Shown here: piece after piece, positions 44,521 through 56,168 of the stretch | Numbering within the stretch: the stretch's first letter is position 1 | Layout: the number at the start of each line of letters is the position of its first letter | Source of the DNA: Paracamarosporium sp. OC-R06-R3 | Lineage: Eukaryota; Ascomycota; Dothideomycetes; Pleosporales; Didymosphaeriaceae | Assembly (NCBI GenBank): GCA_019828545.1 | Contig: JACVRA010000091.1 | Span: 1 to 64,000, forward strand | Reading direction: 5' to 3' | Length of the DNA stretch: 64,000 nt | Program-made: the position numbers and the translations under genes | Notes under the pieces: generated by a model | What the model was told of the DNA's origin: nothing | What the model saw: the letters and a program-made list of their open reading frames with translations, nothing else | Databases searched by the model: none

Positions 44521-45540
44521 TCATAGGTTGACAGAACGAGTAGAGAAACACGAGCCGCGGAGAGCTACCCTCTTTGCGTTGTCAAAGATGAACTTCGTAC
44601 TGAGGATTTCCACATCCCCCATTTTTTCTTCACCTGCTTTTCTGAGTAGAGCCATGCGAGAGGAGTAATATGCTTGCTTTGACTCGAGAAGATTGCGCAT
44701 TTCGTTGGGCTTACTGGCTCCACACATCTGATACCAGCCAAGTCAGTGTCAAAGTTTAGGGATAGGCAGAAGTGATATTGAATTCACAAGAAGTTAGTGT
44801 TGCTAGGTAGAACTAACCTGACAAAAGACCTCGAAAGATCATTGTTGAATCTTCCACAATACGTCACAAAGCACCCACCATATCTGTTTCATTGAGAAAA
44901 ATATAGCTATCGCTAAAGAAGAGAGTTCACTGGTCAGCTTCAATCCAGCAATATCTTCCCCTTCTACATGTCCAATCATAGTGTAACATGATCACATCAG
45001 TTAGCGTTTTGTATCATCTACATGTGCCAACGCCCATGATGCCTCTATTCTTGTGGCCGCACGCACAAAACTCAAACCAGGTGGATCTTCAATGTAAACT
45101 CAAGAACGTATTTTCAAGAAAGATTTAGAGTCGGATGCCTGAGATCTAAAAGTCGATAGAGAACAAGGGCTTGGTTTCAACACCGTAGAACCCCAGAAAC
45201 CAAGTTAAGTAAGTGAGTCTATCTATCTTCATTGGAATAAAACTTTGACATGGATTGCTTCTATATCTGCCAATGCCTCTTTGCCCTCACAGTAGAACAT
45301 CAAGACTTGTACGAGCGTTCATGATATCTGTTCGGTTCGAATCCGCGTAGCAGGGAGTGGATAATGTTTGCCAAAATAGAAGAATTCTCAACTGTAATAT
45401 GAGGTTCTAGTTAAATATGAGTGAAAAAGCTGATGATACATTGTGTTACCTTAGGGCAGGCAATACAAAGGTCGATGGCTTACGTTTTTGTCCCTTCAAT
45501 ATATCAAACTCGCGCTTGATGTTCCCACTTATTGTGGTGG
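44521..45540 (-). pseudogene. Possible gene relic, unknown family
   Basis: Several minus-strand stretches read as protein-like but are short and in different frames. One is a 68-codon frame starting 44727 (NLLESKQAYYSSRMALLRKA; MGDVEILSTKFIF). Another is the segment upstream reading VTYCGRFNNDLSRSFV before a GTTAGT donor. Further upstream are ENSSILANIIHSLLRGF and LMFYCEGKEALADIEAIHV. They may be exons of one decayed gene. I could not close a full model, and I name no family. Confidence 0.25.
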
Positions 45541-45768
45541 ATACATATGGTAGTGGATGTGTATTGTGTTAACTCGGAATATCGGTTGGCATCAAGTGCC
45601 CATGCTCGCTCTCAGTGAATTCAGCGGGTTCACCACGGCAAACGCACGCGCATATCAAGTCGCGTCGAAAGACTCGCCAAGCCCTCGACAGTTTCTCTTC
45701 CCCCTTCTCTCATCTCGCCACAAGCATCTCGCCTCCACTCGCTCACATTCGTGACAACCAACACGAGA
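45541..45768. promoter_or_regulatory. Promoter region of zinc-ribbon-like gene
   Basis: 5' flank, C/T-rich (CTCGACAG..CCCCCTTCTCTC) close to the ATG. No discrete element called. Confidence 0.35.
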
Positions 45769-47049
45769 ATGTCGGCTAACCCGCAACCGCCGCTCCCCCT
45801 AACTCAAGGAATGGAAGACCCCGTCCTCTCCCCTACTAATGCCCCTCCCTCCGTCAACAACTATGGCTGTGACATGTGTGGTGTTCGTCTCAAGGATTAC
45901 GACCCGAGGTTTCGCATGCGGTGCGTCCGGTGTGCTAAAGAAGTCGACTGCTGGCACACCGCCACGAGCTGGTCGGAGCTCCTTCAATATAACCGAGACT
46001 TCATTCGCCATAAGCGGCGATCTACGGCATATGCTTGGTTCCACCACTTCGAAGACGAGTTGCTAAAGCCAGACCTCTTGCGTTTGCACGACTACGGCTG
46101 TCTGTGAGTATACCTGAAAGTCATGTGAATGGCACGCTTAATACTTGACTTTTCCAGCGTTGTCGACGCGCAGACCGGGGCCCATCATATTGGAAAGGGT
46201 TTCACTCATGTGGAATTTCCGGGTCAATGGTATGAGATAAAGGATCGGGCGTACATCCGATTCTTGCTCCCCACCAACCACCCTCGCTTCCATGTGCCGA
46301 GTATCAGCCTCCTTCAAATGCAACTTATGCTCAACAAGACGCTCGAATTCGTGACTTTTTACGAGTGATTGCACTTCAGGTCTACACCGCGGTCAAAAGA
46401 CTCGCTGATCCAGAACCTGTTTAGATACGTCGACTACCAGCCAGGCGCAGTCGCGACAGGCACCGATGGGATTCGCGTGGCCCACCCTGTGTGGTCCAAG
46501 GAGGAACAAAAAGATGAGAAGGCGAGGCGCCTGAACTACAAATTTTTCTTTTCCACAGTCGGAGAGGAGACCGGCAAGGTAATAAACTGGATCTTCTCAT
46601 CGTAAGGACTGTTTACTGATCGTCTGCGTGACTAGACCGCTGGAGGTGCCACCTCAAAATACAGGACCGCAAACACCGAGGAAGACCTGATTTGGAAGAA
46701 GTGGAAGAAATGCGTATACAACAAATTACCCGTGAAGACTGAGGCAGATCTTCCAAAGATGTCTCAGGGTAAGCGTGGGTTTGGCATAGAGTTCGCGGTG
46801 TTGAAGAAGGTGAAGCCAATCGTCATGACAGTCGTCTTCAAAGAGTGGCCTCCAGGGCCGGAAGTCAAGAACCTCGCGAAGGTCTTAGAGACCACTATGC
46901 AGCAAGTCGGAATGCAACCGCTGTTCGAAGAGGAAGAGGAGCTAAAGTCCGAAGCTGCAAAGGGCTGGCAAAACAATTGGGACGATGTGATGGACTCGGC
47001 GATCGCAGATCAGCTTAGGGCTTTGGATATGGGAGACAAGAAGAAATAA
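45769..47049 (+). CDS. Hypothetical protein with N-terminal zinc-ribbon-like motif
   Basis: Four exons inferred: 45769-46103, 46158-46350, 46414-46578, 46636-47049; 368 aa, phases close. Near the N-terminus, two CxxC pairs (CDMCG .. CVRCA) plus a Cys/His form a treble-clef or zinc-ribbon-like site. The body has mixed alpha/beta character (GQWYEIKDRAYIRFLLP; DLIWKKWKKCVYNKL), and the C-terminus is helical and acidic-basic. The second intron is the weak point. Without it the frame meets a TGA at 46366-46368 and then continues in the same frame; a 63-nt intron (GTGACT..GATCCAG) removes it cleanly. No family recognised. Confidence 0.65.
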
Positions 47050-47692
47050 ATCAGGCACGGAAGAGCCATACTGTTCTGTTTCTATGGCGAAAAGGAGGTT
47101 GTCCACCCCTGCGGAGGATTTGTGGGAATTAGTAACGGCAGCAACATAACAGCAACAACGGACATAGTCATGCATTGCGAATTGGTCGCATGAATCAAAA
47201 CGGATTGTGCGTCTCCACTGCAAAGGAGTGCCGTGCGTGTCTTGTTTGATGAGTGTGTGATCTTGATCATCTTCAGCGGGTCCTTGGATTAACTGATCTA
47301 GAATGTGGTAGGGTGGATGGCCTTACTCTTCTACCTCTGGAGTTTCTATTAGCAGGTATGCTCCGTAGTAATTGCTTTGGGGATACCCTTTTTGGGCAGT
47401 TGAACCTCGTGTTCAGAATAGCTCTTGGCAGGGGGCAGAATGTAACAGCTAATATGATCCCCGCAGTCGGTAGAGGGATGGCAGACAGGTCGCTTTGTGT
47501 ATTAGCGATGTTACCGCTGTCCCAATCTGCTGTTATTCCAGATGCAGCGACTTGATAAAGTGGTTGGGAAATCGATAGCACGTGACCTTCAGTAGACTCG
47601 GCTAAAGCTCGGCGTTCCAAGAGGACAGCTTACGCGGTACGCATGTTTAATGTAGCTTCAAGAAGCTCCACGTCAACACCACAACCGTCAAA
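47050..47692. other. Intergenic, nothing recognised
   Basis: About 640 bp, promoter side of the Swp1 gene. Confidence 0.5.
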
Positions 47693-48661
47693 ATGAGGCT
47701 TCTTCGATCCTTCGTTCCTTCTTTGCTTGTATCCTCGGCTGCAATTGTTTCGGCTGCCTCTTCCTGGAGTTTTGAAGATGCTACTGTTACAGTCTCAAGC
47801 AAAGGCGCTGGAGTGGGTGCAGGTGTGAAGGATAAGTGAGTTTGTGAAAGCCTTGAATATCTACTATCTACTGACTATTGCCTCTCAGACTGAGTCCTAC
47901 CTCTCCGTTGTCAAAGTCGGTATCGTTGGGCGCTGCAGACACACTGAAGCTCCAACTTACCACCGTGGACGGCAAGAAAGCGACGCGGCCACACCAGGCA
48001 TTCCTCACCCTTACCGATCCAACAACAGGCGTAGAAGAGTCTTTTGTCTTCAGTGTAAAGGACAGTGGAAAGAGCAATGTCAACTTGGTGCGTGCCCCAA
48101 CCTAGTGGCGACGGACACAGCTAACCTGCGCAGGCCCAAAAGGACCTCCCGCACCAGTTCCTTACCTCGTCAAAGCCGATCCCCGCCTCCATCGTCATTG
48201 GGTCCTTCGGGTCCTCTGCGCCCTACAAGGCTAAGGTCTTCGATCTAAGCGTCGCCCGCGACCCCAATGTCCCGCTCGCTATCCCGGAGAAGCCCCTCCG
48301 TTACGCCGCCGAGAAGGAGATTCGCCATATTTTCCGCGATGACCCTCGCTCCCCACCTAAGATCATAACTCTGGCTTTTGCGGCTCTTGTCGTTACTACT
48401 CTACCTGCGCTATTCATCGTTTGGGTAACATTGGGTGCGAACGCAAACCAGCTGAGCAAGGCTCTGAGCAATGCGCCCGTCTCCCATGCTCTCTTCTTTG
48501 GTTCTATTCTTTCCATGGAAGGCATCTTCTTCCTATACTACACCAGCTGGAACCTCTTCCAGACCCTGCCAGCTGCGGGTATCGTTGGTTTTGTGGCCTT
48601 CCTTTCTGGAAGCCGAGCACTATCCGAGGTTCAGGAGCGTCGCTTGGCTGGGCTGAGATGA
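47693..48661 (+). CDS. SWP1: Oligosaccharyltransferase subunit Swp1/ribophorin II
   Basis: Three exons (47693-47835, 47889-48087, 48134-48661), 289 aa, phases close. Signal peptide at the start (SLLVSSAAIVSAAS). A lumenal beta-sandwich domain follows (TLKLQLTTVDGKKATRPHQAFLTL). The C-terminal half has three membrane segments (IITLAFAALVVTTLPALFIVWV; HALFFGSILSMEGIFFLYY; AAGIVGFVAFLSGSRAL), ending in a basic tail. This layout is that of Swp1/ribophorin II in the ER oligosaccharyltransferase complex for N-glycosylation. Length is normal for fungi. Confidence 0.93.
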
Positions 48662-49417
48662 AGTATGGACCAGGGAAATGTGAAGGGTCGGACACCGTTG
48701 AGGAATCTTGAAAGGAATTGAATCTAGCGTTCATGCATGCGTGCCGTAAACCCGCTAGTAGAAAGAGTAGAAGATGTGAGACAGCGTCGGACCGACAGGA
48801 ATTGGTCTGGGACAGTCCAGTGGCTGGACTACAACAAAATGACGATATGTATGGAAGAAAGTTCAGATGACAAGATCTTGCCTACAAGCTCTCTGTGATG
48901 TTCTGCTACATTCACGGCCTATATTTTGCTAAGTTGGGAAGCATACTTTCATACCTCTGATGCTTGCCGATCCTTTGCATAGCATCTAACATTTAGTATC
49001 ACGAAGGCGAGCCTCAGGCTCCCCGAAATACGAAGTAATTGGGGCCTTAAGTCGCAGGGTGTTGTTCGGTGCCCTTATTGGTTGCATGCTGCATCATTGC
49101 CGCCTGCTTGGTGGCTGGATCACAATCCCTCCACAACCGAAGCTGAGCGTCTGCCTCTTCTTTGCACTCATCGTAACGCTCCGCTGTCGTCAATCCTCTT
49201 TGGATCCGGCCTGAATTTTGTCGTATTTCACATCTTAAATCTGGATGCCGTACCTTCGCCGTCTGGCCTCACTACCCTGCCTCATAGCGTTACAACGTGA
49301 CCCTTACCAAACACTTCAGCATATCCACACATCTGACCTGAGCAACGCCATTGCCGAGGAGACTGGGTCAATACGAGCTCGACGTCCAACTAGGAAAGGA
49401 CCTAGGATTCTGCAAGA
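48662..49417. other. Intergenic, nothing recognised
   Basis: About 760 bp, 3' flank of SWP1 and 5' flank of the kinase gene. Confidence 0.5.
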
Positions 49418-50503
49418 ATGGACGCGGAAAGCCTCGAATCCGTGCTGGCTGATTGGTCTGGTCAGGGTGCTCATGTCGATTTCCAGAGCAACGAAGAGGT
49501 CCCTTTGAAAGAGGGGCGCTTTTTAGGCCATGGATCCATGGGAGGTGTTTACGAAACTACTATTCGAGGGCATACCTTTGCATTAAAAAGGCGATATTGT
49601 CGGAAGATCGGAGACACGGAACGAAAGGAGATTCAGATTCTAAAGAAAGTGTCCCACCCGCACATCATCAAGCTTGTGGGTTCATACACGCAGCAGCCCT
49701 GGCTCGGCTTAATACTACATCCGGTCGCTACGTGCGATCTTGCCACCTTTTTCGAAGATTGCGAAGCGTTGTACATGAGTTTTGCGGCAGATGCTGACCC
49801 TTCGAAGAACTTGGATCACACGCAAATAGAAAGACTCACTTCCTTTGGTGTGGAATGGGGGGACCGGAAGCTCCCTTGTCGCTACTTATGGGTCGTTTCT
49901 TCCGCTCCCGACATCCTGCTCTCTCAAATAACATGTGCTATCTCTGCTATTAAGTACCTCCATGAGCAAAGAATACGTCACAAAGACCTAAAGCCCTCTA
50001 ACATCCTCCTCTCTCCGGGCAATCTTTGGTTGACGGACTTTGGCACGGCAACAGATTTTTCTGAGAGAACAGTAAGCGCGACCGAGAATTATGAAAGAGG
50101 AACGCCTAAATACTTCGCTCCAGAGATGGCCGATTATAGGCGAAACGGCCGAGCTGCTGATGTCTTCTCGCTTGGTTGTGTTTTGCTGGAAATAATGACA
50201 TTGGCTGAATATGGGAACTTACGGGTGCTAAAGAATCTGAGAAAAGGTCATGACAAATCATTCCAGGCTGAAGGGAATCTTGAACGAATCCAGGGATGGC
50301 TTGAAAGTCATGATTACCAAGTGCCCGGCTGGGGTCCAACCCTATCCCAAGCAGCTGCGCTCACAATTCGCCCAATGCTCGAAAGAGATCCAAATGAAAG
50401 ACCAAAAATCCGCCAAGTTGACGGCTCTTTTAACGCTCTGGGGAAACTCAATTTGAATTGGTCTCATATATTTGGCCGCTGCTGCTGTCCTTCGATGTTT
50501 TAG
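49418..50503 (+). CDS. Serine/threonine protein kinase, non-RD type
   Basis: Intronless, 361 aa. Kinase landmarks: glycine loop G37-H-G-S-M-G42 with V44; K57 in ALKR; alphaC E71; catalytic loop H188-K-D-L-K-P-S-N with D190 and N195; DFG at 207-209; APE at 234-236; DVFSLGCVLLE. The usual HRD Arg is Lys (HKD). A 40-residue insertion lies before the catalytic loop. No extra domain is present apart from a short N-terminal acidic stretch and a Cys-rich C-terminal tail (FGRCCCPSMF) that could be lipid-modified. All catalytic residues needed for activity are present. Such short stand-alone kinases are common, rapidly evolving fungal genes; substrate unknown. Confidence 0.88.
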   Translation: MDAESLESVLADWSGQGAHVDFQSNEEVPLKEGRFLGHGSMGGVYETTIRGHTFALKRRYCRKIGDTERKEIQILKKVSHPHIIKLVGSYTQQPWLGLILHPVATCDLATFFEDCEALYMSFAADADPSKNLDHTQIERLTSFGVEWGDRKLPCRYLWVVSSAPDILLSQITCAISAIKYLHEQRIRHKDLKPSNILLSPGNLWLTDFGTATDFSERTVSATENYERGTPKYFAPEMADYRRNGRAADVFSLGCVLLEIMTLAEYGNLRVLKNLRKGHDKSFQAEGNLERIQGWLESHDYQVPGWGPTLSQAAALTIRPMLERDPNERPKIRQVDGSFNALGKLNLNWSHIFGRCCCPSMF

Positions 50504-50919
50504 GACTTTTGCTAAAAATCAAGCCCAAGTTGGCCATGGCATTTCTAGCGAATATGGAGCTTACAACATGAACGAAAGAGTTCCACCGCAGATACCTTAT
50601 GACTACAGGGTACTTGGAATACCATCATAACAAGAGCTTGCTCGAAGAAGACAATTACAGTCACGCTCTCCTGTTACGCTCGACGGTGATTGGGAGATGA
50701 ACTCAAACTTCAACGAGCACTCGGTCTTGTTCAGATTATCTCTATTAAGAATTCTGAAGCCACTGGAAAGCGATAAATGGGGTTTACGTACAAAGATTGA
50801 TTTGGTATCCGTACGAAAAGGGCTATATAAAACGTAAATCGTAGGACGGTGGCTCATCCACTCTCTTCTAGTATCAACACCGACAATCTCTTAACATGCT
50901 ACTCAGCGTGTATCCCCTC
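50504..50919. other. Convergent intergenic
   Basis: About 415 bp between convergent 3' ends. No gene seen. Confidence 0.5.
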
Positions 50920-52395
50920 TCAAGGAAGCTTCCTCTTAAACGCTCTCCGCACCGCCAAATTCGCCTGTCCCCAGCCCACACCCTCGCTATGCCCCCCGTA
51001 CCTAACGACTTCCACCTCGACACTCCTCTCACCATCTCCAGTCTCAACCTTCCGATATGCAAAAGCGCCCCTATTCACCCTCTCTCGACCATGGATAGTC
51101 CTTCTCTCTTCCACACTCGTTGCGCCTTCTTCGGCCAGCATGAGGGATTCTAATGGGGAGTAGATTGTTTCTGCGTTTCTGAAAGTGAATTCTTGGTCAT
51201 TGCGAGCATGTAGGATGGTAAGATGGAGCGGTGCAGAAGCCTGCGAGGTGCTGGTAACAAGGGCCTGAAGGCGTGCGAGCGTGGGCCACCGGTCTATGAG
51301 CTTTGAGGAGAGGAAGCGCGCTATCTTGGGATAGTTTTGCAGCGGTGACAAGACTGGCATGATACCCTTAATCTTGTACGTCTTTAGAAGTTCGGGCAAG
51401 TCCACGAAAGCTGCTGCAAGGATGACGCCTGCAAAGCTCTGTGGTTCTTTGACTGCGGGTATGGGTCGGACAAGATCTTGTGGGAGAAACGGTGATTCTG
51501 GATCCGCGAAGTAGAGCGCCGTAGCGGCCGTCACAGCAGTGCCTAAGCTTTGGCCGAGGAGCACAATACGGGAAGCAGGCTGGCTGAGCTCGTTCAAAGC
51601 AAACGAAACAACGGAGACTGCATCCGTGATCAAGCCAGTCTCCGTAGGCACATGCGGAGCGTTCATCATCGTAGAAATCCCAAAACCGCGGTAATCACAC
51701 ACAATAGTATGCGTATGGGAGATCCCACTCATCGACCTATAAACTGAAGGTCTCCAGCCCAAAGCCAGATGGCCTGCATTCTGCATCCCTTTAGTTAGCA
51801 CCACATTCCTCGCCTCCCCATGTATACATAAGAAACAACTCACCCCATGAAAATTCACAACCAACTTACTCTCCTCATCGCCCTTTAACAACCTCGCTCC
51901 CAGCGTCGATGAGAACTCTTCAGCTTCCACAACCCCATCTTGTACCGCACCCAAAACCTCCATCTCATGCTCCAGATACACATCCAGCGGCAGCACGTGC
52001 CAGCAGAACAATTTCTCGCCATCACTCGCATCGAGCCAGAAGGGCGTTACCTGGCCCTCTATCTATTCGTCAGCTCAATCCTCCCTTCCCACATAACCTC
52101 ATAAAACTCCTTTTTCAAAAGAAAACACAAACATACTAGCAAACCCATATTCCTCAGGATTCGTCACATTCTGGAAGTGCCCGTGATGAATCTTATGCAT
52201 GTATATAAAACTTTCTTCTCGTTAGTAATTCATCTCAATATATGCATTCCCATGCTAGATTGTATGATGCCTGGTGTCTACGTACTGTCTTTGGATCGTC
52301 GGATGAATTGAGCATGCGAGGAGAAGCGCCCAGAGGCCTCCTAGCGCGGCGAGCGCCCAGTAGCTCTTTTTTAGGAAGGGCATAAGGGCGGGCAT
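50920..52395 (-). CDS. Alpha/beta hydrolase, ABHD12-like
   Basis: Four exons on the minus strand: 52395-52286, 52210-52137, 52058-51844, 51780-50920; 419 aa, phases close. The N-terminus has a membrane anchor (YWALAALGGLWALLLACSI). The hydrolase core shows NFHGNAGHL (oxyanion region), VCDYRGFG, the nucleophile elbow GQSLG, the acid in ARNDQE and the late catalytic His in YGGHSEG. This matches membrane-anchored ABHD12/monoacylglycerol lipase-like enzymes of lipid turnover. Substrate inferred only from the family. Confidence 0.9.
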
Positions 52396-52784
52396 TGTGG
52401 TTGTGGTGTGCTGGGAAGAGGGGGGAGTAAGGATGGGGTGTAGACGGGTTATAAGATCATACTCTTAAGGAATGTAGTGGGTGTGGTGTGGTAAAAGGGA
52501 GTATGTGTGAAGTGAGATAACATGATGAGCTAGGCCGTGTTAGGGAGCCGCGGTTATCTGGCTTGGCGGAGCGAGTAAGCGCGTGATATCAGATCCGCCT
52601 CCTCACATTTATTTGATAAAGATTTGGAGAGTGTGTAGGATGTTGTTTGTGTTGATTCGTTGTCGCGTTGTGTGCTCGCTGAGGTTACACGTCTATAAAA
52701 ACGCCAATGCCCAACCCATGCTATGCATACCTGTGCCCATATGATCCAGCCCAAAAGTAAAACTTGACGCCTATTATGCAAAAT
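52396..52784. other. Intergenic, nothing recognised
   Basis: About 390 bp between two minus-strand hydrolase genes. Confidence 0.5.
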
Positions 52785-54365
52785 TTATGATGCGGAGGTT
52801 GCGCCTACTTCAACTTGAGCGCTTTCGCCAGCCGGCGTAGTGGGAATCTCCAGCGGTGTCAGTTCCTGACTTGTGTTCCCCAGCTCTTCTACTGGTAGCG
52901 TCTTCTTCCAATTCTCCTTCACGAATGCTAGTGTTCTCTTGAACACTAGCCTCCTCTCCTCTTTCTCATGCTTACCCAACCATGCTACTGGGAACTGTGT
53001 CCACCCATGTCGGCACCCGGGCGCATGCCAGACTTCCATGCCGCCGTTTGTATGGCTCGGTGTAGGTGCGTTGCCCTCACGTCCATTCCAGTCATTTGTA
53101 CGGCCGTCGCCGAAGCGTACCGGGCCATTCCACCCTTCGGTGTTCATCTTGTCGACCCAAACGTCGCTCTGTACGGCGAGCGTATCCTTCTCCGGGAGCA
53201 CTAGCAGGATTGCAGCGTTCTTCTGGACATTGTCAGGATCGACGAGGCCCGGGCTTGCTCGAGGATGTGCACGAAGCTTCCTTGGAAGGTATGTTGGTCC
53301 CATTATGGAGAAGAGACCAGGCATCCTCTGTTTCTGGGGCTTCTTGTCGTCCGGGTTGAGAGCGCTAGGGAGGGGTCTCATTGGGCGTTCGTGTGGAAGG
53401 AGGCGTGCGTCGAGAGAAGGATAGAAGAGCAGCAATGGTAGCATTCGCGGCTGTGCCCTTTCTGGTGGGAGTATAGACGGCCACGGTTGGCAAACATCGT
53501 CGAGAACGGTGGGGGCGCGCACAGGTGGCAGCAGCGGTGAGAGTGTATCGGCGGGAGACATCCCCCGTGATACGGTCGATGTCTGCGCTGTCGATGCCGT
53601 CGGAGATCTGGCTGTCGGAGGGTTGAAAAGCTGCGGGCAAGGCGGAACCCAAATGGCCATGTTGAGTGCAATGTTACCTCCAGCAGAGAAGCCGGAAATG
53701 GCGAGACGGGACGGGTCGAGCTTCATCGTCTCAATGTCGTTTAGATGTGCATGCGGTTTCTTTCTCTTGTTGTTCTCTTCGATCGTCATGCCAAAGTATC
53801 TCTGGATTTCGTGCCTCAGTACCTTGCTAGCCTTTGATACTTCATCCGTGTCAAGTATCGCGCTGAGCACGTCCTCAGCATCGTGGATTGCCGCTGGGAA
53901 CTGATGAAATGGTCCTATGCGATACGACACGCTTATGACCACGGCACCCAATTCCCTTGACATCATGGCCGCATAGGGAGCCTGCTCCAATGGACTACCC
54001 ATTATGAATCCTCCTCCGTGGAAATCCAACACAACGGGAACTTTCCACTCGCCATTTTCCACTGGTATTCTGGTGCCCTCTTCACTTTCCTGCACGACAG
54101 GCGCAGGTGGCACAAAAACGTATAGCGGAATGATATTGTTCTTCCGGCTCGGTAGCGCTACGATAAATGGCTGCGGACCCTCCGGAGAAGTCAAATGGAG
54201 AATGGATAGAGGCACAAATCGCGGCAATTGGCTAGATACGGTGTTTAATTAGCATATATTTGCGAATTTGCCGTTCTAAGTATGTGCTTACACGAGACAA
54301 GTCCGCCATTGAATGTGGAATGGGAGGCGGAAGAAGTAGGATAGGCTCTGCAGGAAGCTGCTCAT
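52785..54365 (-). CDS. Hormone-sensitive-lipase-type alpha/beta hydrolase
   Basis: Two exons (54365-54292, 54231-52785), 506 aa. The first exon encodes MSSFLQSLSYFFRLPFHIQW, a short amphipathic leader. The HSL family motif HGGG lies at 96-99, and the nucleophile elbow GFSAGG has Ser207. A late Asp (PEKDTLAV) and the His in CRHGWTQF complete a triad. A long Pro/Ser-rich insertion of about 80 residues follows the elbow and is atypical. The C-terminus is a low-complexity tail. Likely an intracellular esterase or lipase. It is unrelated in sequence to its neighbour beyond the fold. Confidence 0.9.
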
Positions 54366-54984
54366 GGTGGCAGAGACGCAGAGGTGACCAGCAGGCGTTA
54401 TCGATGCATAGTCTTAGTGGTACGGGGTACACGCGCTTTGTAAGTAGGCGAGTCGTGTTTACAAAGACCAGGCACGATTGCGACAAATGAGGCTGCTGAC
54501 AGGGATTCGTCCGCGGTTCGGCGTGATGTCACCAATGACAGCTCGCGATGTGGCGGTGGTGGCGGTGCGCTACCGAATACACGAATACAATGAGACAGCA
54601 TTGGAATCGGCGTTTATCGCACCAATTGACGTATTGTCTATAATCGTAAACTACAAGTGACCTCCTAAGGCGTTACTAGTTGCTTTCGTTGCCTTTCAAA
54701 CATTGATATCGATTGTTGCAGGACAATCTCTTGTTGAAAATGCAACTTCTTATCGAGCTTTGCTTCTTCACAAGAGCGTAAGATAGCAGAATATCTTATT
54801 CTGGATCATAGTAATATGTTCACAGTCTAATATACATAAAACTCGTTACAATACAACGTAGCTAGCTAGTCTCCGTCTGATGATCATCCTCCGCAGAGCA
54901 TTCTTTACGTCGCAATTGTCAGTGTTTGGCGACAAAGGGGTCGTCTAGAGTCGCTCCACTGGCTCTATACTGCATTACGCCGGA
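54366..54984. other. Intergenic, nothing recognised
   Basis: About 620 bp, promoter side of the HSL-type gene and 3' flank of the next minus-strand gene. Confidence 0.5.
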
Positions 54985-56168
54985 TTACATGCACAGCATT
55001 ACATTGTTTCGATCCAGCCGCTGTACTTTTAATGGAGAAGTCATCGGGTGTGTGCGTCGTTGCCCTGATCTTCCTAAAGAAGCCTTGCTTCTCCAGTCCG
55101 GAGACACTTGCCTCGCACTCCGCGTCTCAACCTTTTTCGCAGTGTCCGAAGAACTGGAACCTTTGTCTGATGAAGCCTTACCTTTGTCGGAATAACGGTT
55201 GTAACTCTGGCGCTCACTGGCATCATATCCTTGCAAAGCTCGATCTCCATTCTCATTACGTTCCAGCTGTTTTTGAAACGCTTCAAGCCCGAAAAGGTGA
55301 CGCACATCTTGATGGTGTACAGGAGAAGCGGACCGACGAGAATGGGAGTGATGGTCGGCACAGATCTGTGGATTTTGTTGTGCCACCCGAGAACCCCTAT
55401 CGTTCAACTGATGCAAACGCTGTGCCAGATCTGTCGACGGCTCCGATGATACGGTTGGTAGCCATCTTTGAACTCTTTGCGAGGCCGACTCGAATGGTGA
55501 CAAGGCATGGTATTCCGTGTAGAGGTACCCTGACTTGTCAGACCACGAATCGACACTCTGCTCAGACGAGCTCGCTGGCTTGATCATCATAGTCTCAAGA
55601 TCTAGGACCGTCCTATCTTCGCTCCCTACACATTGTTTTCTAATGCCAGAGATACCATCTTCACATTGTTGGGTCTGTGAAGGAGAGGTACGCCTTGAAC
55701 TGTTCGGAGATTGAGGATACAGAGTAGCCTCTCGGTGGTAGAGCGACGAGGGCACGACATTGCCAGCGTCCTCAAATATCTGCCTCATGCGATTCGAATG
55801 ACCTGGTCGTGCCGGCGACTGTAATAGGACCGACCCATGGGAGATCCGACGTCTGGGGCTATTTACGAAATTGCTTGCTGTCCTTGAAGGGCTACGTATG
55901 GTAGGCGTTTGGGGCTCCGCTGTCACGTCGAACAACTCTTGTGTACGCGAATTGAACACGAGAAGGTCACGGCATTCTGGTGAGCCCTTCGGTGGTGTTG
56001 TGCAACCATGCGGAAGAATGGTTGTTTCTTGGACGCACCGGCGGCTATCTGGGGATCCACGATGCTGGGCCGGGTGTTCTGCGTCGTTTGTTCAGCGTTT
56101 CATCAAACGACCGTCAAACAATGACTTTGACGAACTACCGGGAAAAGTATGGTAGGGCGTGCGGGCAT
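54985..56168 (-). CDS. Hypothetical Ser/Arg/Gln-rich disordered protein
   Basis: A minus-strand frame of more than 320 codons is open from upstream of 55959 to the stop at 54985, but it has no early ATG. It continues upstream as ETTILPHGCTTPPKGSPECR. A tentative first exon (56168-56126) joined at 56078 gives 378 aa, though its GTCATT donor is weak. The product is Ser, Gln and Arg-rich with short motifs (SPRRRISHGSV, SPSRTAS) resembling phosphosites and mostly disordered. No domain recognised. The 3' two-thirds are well supported; the 5' end is a guess. Confidence 0.55.

Noticed and set aside
45325..45350. T-loop-like GGTTCGAATCC that could mark a tRNA
   Set aside because: Flanking stems do not pair, and no acceptor stem or anticodon arm can be built around it.
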